From Chloroflexota bacterium (lineage in GTDB: Bacteria > Chloroflexota > Dehalococcoidia > JACQGW01), in assembly GCA_016199325.1 (NCBI GenBank), contig JACQGW010000322.1, positions 1-14,945 on the forward strand: a stretch of 14,945 bases of DNA, written 5' to 3'. Made by a program: the position numbers and the translations under genes. The notes below the pieces were generated by a model. The model searched no databases and had not been told where the DNA came from. It saw only the letters and a list, made by a program, of their open reading frames with translations. Positions 12,740 through 14,945 of this stretch are shown here, one piece after another; position 1 is the first letter of the stretch; each line of letters opens with the position of its first letter.

Positions 12740-13783
12740 ATGATGGTCTGGACCTCGGCGCTCGGGCGCCGCTTCGCCTCCACGGGCCAGACCGTCTGGC
12801 TCTACAACCGGTCCTGGGATTTGACCTTCGTCATCCTGAGCGCCGCGCTCGTCGCCGCCCCGCTCGTCCTGTACTACTGGCTCGCCGTGCCCACAAGGGC
12901 GATCGACCTGATCGTCGCGGGCATCGTCGGCGGTCCCCACATGTATGCGACGCTCACCGTCACCTACCTCGACCCGACCTTCGTCCGCCGGCATCCGGCC
13001 TATGCGGCCGCTGCGCTCCTGGTCCCGGTGGCGGTCGTCGTGCTCGCGCTGCTGGACCTCACACTGCTGCTGACGGTGTTCATGTTCTGGGCGTCGATTC
13101 ACGTGCTCCACCAGCTCGCCTACGTCGCCGACTGCTATCGGCGCCGGGCCGGCGAGCCGCTTCGCAGTTGGTCGCGCGCCGCCGACTACGCCCTGATCTT
13201 CAGCAGCCTCTATCCGTTCGCCACGGAGAAGCTCGTGAGCGACGCCTTCGTCATCGGCGGGCGCGCGCTGCTCGTGCCGGCGTTCGTCAAAGGGCCGTGG
13301 CTTGCGGTGCTGGCCTGGAGCTTCTTCGCCGGCGCGGCGCTGCTCTTCATCCTGAAGACCGGCCACGAGATCCGAAAGCGGCGGGCGAACTGGCCCCGGA
13401 TTCTGCTGATCACCGTCGGCTGCTCCCTCGCGCTGCTCGCGCCGACGTTCGACAACCTCGACGTCGCCTTCCAGGGGATGAACGTCTGGCACTCCTTCCA
13501 GTACCTGGCGATCATCTGGTACGTGAACAAGCTCCGCAGCGACAACGGCGAGCTGCTGAACGGGACGGTCCGCCGTATCTCGGGCAACGGCCGCGGCGTG
13601 CGTTTCTACTTCTTCAACGTGGGCGTTACGGCGCTGGCTGCCCTGGCCATCGGGGCTCTCTTCCAGCTTTCCGGACTCGGGTTCGAGCAGGCATACTACA
13701 TCGTCGTCCTCGGCAGCCTGCTCGTTCACTACTACTTCGACCACTTCCTCTTCACGCGGGTCCATCAGGTCGTGCGGCAGTAG
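12740..13783 (+). CDS. Polytopic membrane protein with histidine motifs, function unknown
   Basis: 347 residues from ATG 12740 (a second ATG follows directly), after aagagggag. It has about eight hydrophobic segments (about 28-50, 54-76, 86-108, 109-128, 147-160, 185-206, 220-235, 247-263, 290-312, 318-338). Conserved-looking histidine motifs lie in or next to them: GGPHMYATLT (H67), SIHVLHQ (H121, H124), GMNVWHSFQY (H251) and HYYFDHF (H330, H335). This pattern recalls membrane metalloenzymes such as di-iron desaturases or the Brp/Blh carotenoid dioxygenases, though the exact motifs of those families are not met. I do not recognise a named family; a metal- or heme-binding membrane enzyme is a reasonable guess. 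It follows the molybdoenzyme relic and converges with the UroD-like gene, with 11 bases between stops. Confidence 0.8.
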   Translation: MMVWTSALGRRFASTGQTVWLYNRSWDLTFVILSAALVAAPLVLYYWLAVPTRAIDLIVAGIVGGPHMYATLTVTYLDPTFVRRHPAYAAAALLVPVAVVVLALLDLTLLLTVFMFWASIHVLHQLAYVADCYRRRAGEPLRSWSRAADYALIFSSLYPFATEKLVSDAFVIGGRALLVPAFVKGPWLAVLAWSFFAGAALLFILKTGHEIRKRRANWPRILLITVGCSLALLAPTFDNLDVAFQGMNVWHSFQYLAIIWYVNKLRSDNGELLNGTVRRISGNGRGVRFYFFNVGVTALAALAIGALFQLSGLGFEQAYYIVVLGSLLVHYYFDHFLFTRVHQVVRQ

Positions 13784-13794
13784 AGCGATAGTGA

Positions 13795-14874
13795 CTAGAG
13801 ACGGTAGCCGTCGAGGAACCGATCGATGCTCCGGAGCTTGTCGGCGAGGTCGAGGGCCGACTCTCTATCCATTGGCTGCGCGGTGACGACGGATACGCAG
13901 GGGTACTTGCCCAGCGCGCCGACGACGAGGTCCAGCGCCCGCCGGAGAAACTCGAGGATCTCGTCTTTGGGCCAGAGGACCACCATCCGGCCCGAGAGGG
14001 CCACCAGCGGAGGATACCCCGGCACCGGATACTTCATGCCCATCCTGAGGACATCCACCCTCTCGGCGGTGCCAAAGAAGGCGCTGAAGACCTGCCTGGC
14101 CTCTTGCTGGCTGACGGGATCGTTCTGTTTCCCCATGAGCGGGGCATAGGTGTCGGCCACCGTCTGGCCTCGGGCCGAAAAGTGCCGGAGCACCTGGGCG
14201 TTGTAGGGGGCGATGTGCTGGTGGTAGAAGGAAGCGCTGATAAGAGTGGGCACCAGGAAGATGTCGATCAGGATGTTATTGGGTAGCCCGAGCGCCAGCA
14301 CCTGCTCGCCCAGGAACCTGGCGTGCTCCACGCACTTGCTCATCCCGGCCCTGTACAGGCCGAGGTCGACCTTGGTGTCAATCAGCGTCTGCTCGATCCC
14401 TCTCAGGAAGCACATGATGGTAAAGGGCGAGGTAATCAAGGCGTTCAAGAAGACGTGGTCGCCGATCTCGTTGCGAACGATCCGGCAGATCTCGAGGTAT
14501 CGCTTGAAGTACCCGGTCGGCTCCGTCGGGATCTGCCAGCGCTCCAGGTCCTCGAGGCTGTTGATGCACCCTTCAACGGATGCCGGCAGACTGTCCTCGA
14601 CGAACTGCCACCGGACCCCCACCTCAGGACCGCAGCCGCTGAAGAGGATGTAGGCCACGCCCGGCAACACGCTGCAGAAGCCAAATTCCTCGACGAACTG
14701 AATGGTGGTCCTTGCACTGGCCTCCGGGTCCTCGACGAGCTGCTCGGCCGTTACGCCGTAGTAATGGCGCACGAAGGCATCGTGGCTCCCGACGTGCAAC
14801 GGCAGCCTGTCCGGCTTCTCGCCGTTGAAGGTGGCCATGTACCGTTCCTTCCTGGTCATCGTCCGGGTCGCCAT
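13795..14874 (-). CDS. Uroporphyrinogen decarboxylase/MtaA-family protein, probable methyltransferase-like
   Basis: 359 residues from ATG 14874, which follows gaggagg at seven-base spacing. The N-terminus MTRKERYMATFNGEKPDRLP is the typical start of the UroD/MtaA/CmuA superfamily. It has a TIM-barrel pattern through FLNALITSPFTIMCFLRG (142-159) and a C-terminal region ending in RSIDRFLDGYRL. Members either decarboxylate uroporphyrinogen III or transfer methyl groups from corrinoid proteins to coenzyme M or other acceptors. Methyltransferase members bind zinc through an H-x-C motif; here the matching place reads LRHFSARGQT (229-238), with H231 but serine instead of cysteine. Zinc-dependent methyl transfer may be altered or lost. 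Together with the two MttB genes it hints at methyl metabolism, but it is more than 10 kb away and on the other strand. Confidence 0.87.
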   Translation of the reverse strand: MATRTMTRKERYMATFNGEKPDRLPLHVGSHDAFVRHYYGVTAEQLVEDPEASARTTIQFVEEFGFCSVLPGVAYILFSGCGPEVGVRWQFVEDSLPASVEGCINSLEDLERWQIPTEPTGYFKRYLEICRIVRNEIGDHVFLNALITSPFTIMCFLRGIEQTLIDTKVDLGLYRAGMSKCVEHARFLGEQVLALGLPNNILIDIFLVPTLISASFYHQHIAPYNAQVLRHFSARGQTVADTYAPLMGKQNDPVSQQEARQVFSAFFGTAERVDVLRMGMKYPVPGYPPLVALSGRMVVLWPKDEILEFLRRALDLVVGALGKYPCVSVVTAQPMDRESALDLADKLRSIDRFLDGYRL

Positions 14875-14881
14875 AGCGGTT

Positions 14882-14887
14882 CCTCCT
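14882..14887 (-). promoter_or_regulatory. Strong ribosome binding site of the UroD-like gene
   Basis: aggagg on the minus strand, seven bases before ATG 14874. It confirms the start over the longer upstream frame. Confidence 0.8.
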
Positions 14888-14912
14888 CACCCTAGCGCGG
14901 TTCCGACAGACA

Positions 14913-14945
14913 ACGAACCGCCAAGACGCCAAGATCGCCAAGGAA
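14913..14945. repeat. Dispersed ttggcgatcttggcg-type repeat, inverted copy
   Basis: The reverse complement matches 5682-5714 at 31 of 33 bases. As at 5682, it lies shortly upstream of a gene start (39 bases before ATG 14874) and in the same orientation relative to that gene. It may continue beyond the window. Confidence 0.85.

Noticed and set aside
12503..13765. 420-codon minus-strand open frame
   Set aside because: It is antisense to the membrane protein, whose hydrophobic pattern and ribosome site are convincing.

Overview
The window is high-GC (about two thirds G+C by eye) bacterial chromosomal DNA with densely packed genes on both strands. It looks like a metagenomic or environmental genome. 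There is no rRNA, tRNA, phage or conjugation gene. The gene families (non-pyrrolysine MttB-like methyltransferases, a UroD/MtaA-type protein, an M20 amidohydrolase, metal-dependent amidohydrolases, HD-GYP, Crp/Fnr) and many short dispersed intergenic repeats would fit an uncultured soil or sediment lineage such as Rokubacteria/Methylomirabilota, Tectomicrobia or Chloroflexi. That placement is a weak inference, because no marker gene is present.

Layout. 1-193: repeat-rich leader with a duplicated copy of the first gene's start. 194-3377 (+): two tandem MttB-family genes of identical length, separated by a perfect 19-bp inverted repeat. 3378-3770: non-coding, at least three dispersed repeats. 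3771-5418 (-): a small secreted protein followed by a membrane HD-GYP c-di-GMP phosphodiesterase. 5747-6406 (+): Crp/Fnr-type regulator. 6506-7612 (-): class II aldolase-type protein with a long N-terminal extension, divergent from 7775-9148 (+), an M20 amidohydrolase. 9152-11599 (-): a probable operon of two amidohydrolases of different families ending with a GerE-sized LuxR-type regulator. 11917-12655 (+): relic of a molybdopterin oxidoreductase. 12740-13783 (+): polytopic membrane protein with intramembrane histidine motifs. 13795-14874 (-): UroD/MtaA-like protein. The last 33 bases hold a dispersed repeat also found at 5682-5714.

How the genes may work together (inference). The MttB paralogues and the UroD/MtaA-like protein point to methyl-group transfer from methylated amines or methoxylated compounds through a corrinoid protein. 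No corrinoid-binding protein is encoded in the window, so any such partner lies elsewhere. The M20 enzyme, class II aldolase and two amidohydrolases form a hydrolytic neighbourhood for amide or cyclic compounds of unknown identity, with the GerE-like and Crp-like proteins as plausible regulators. I see no clear defence system or selfish element. The most unusual items are the duplicated start region, the repeat families, the operator-like octamers before 11599, the His-rich membrane protein and the UroD-family protein that lacks the usual H-x-C motif.
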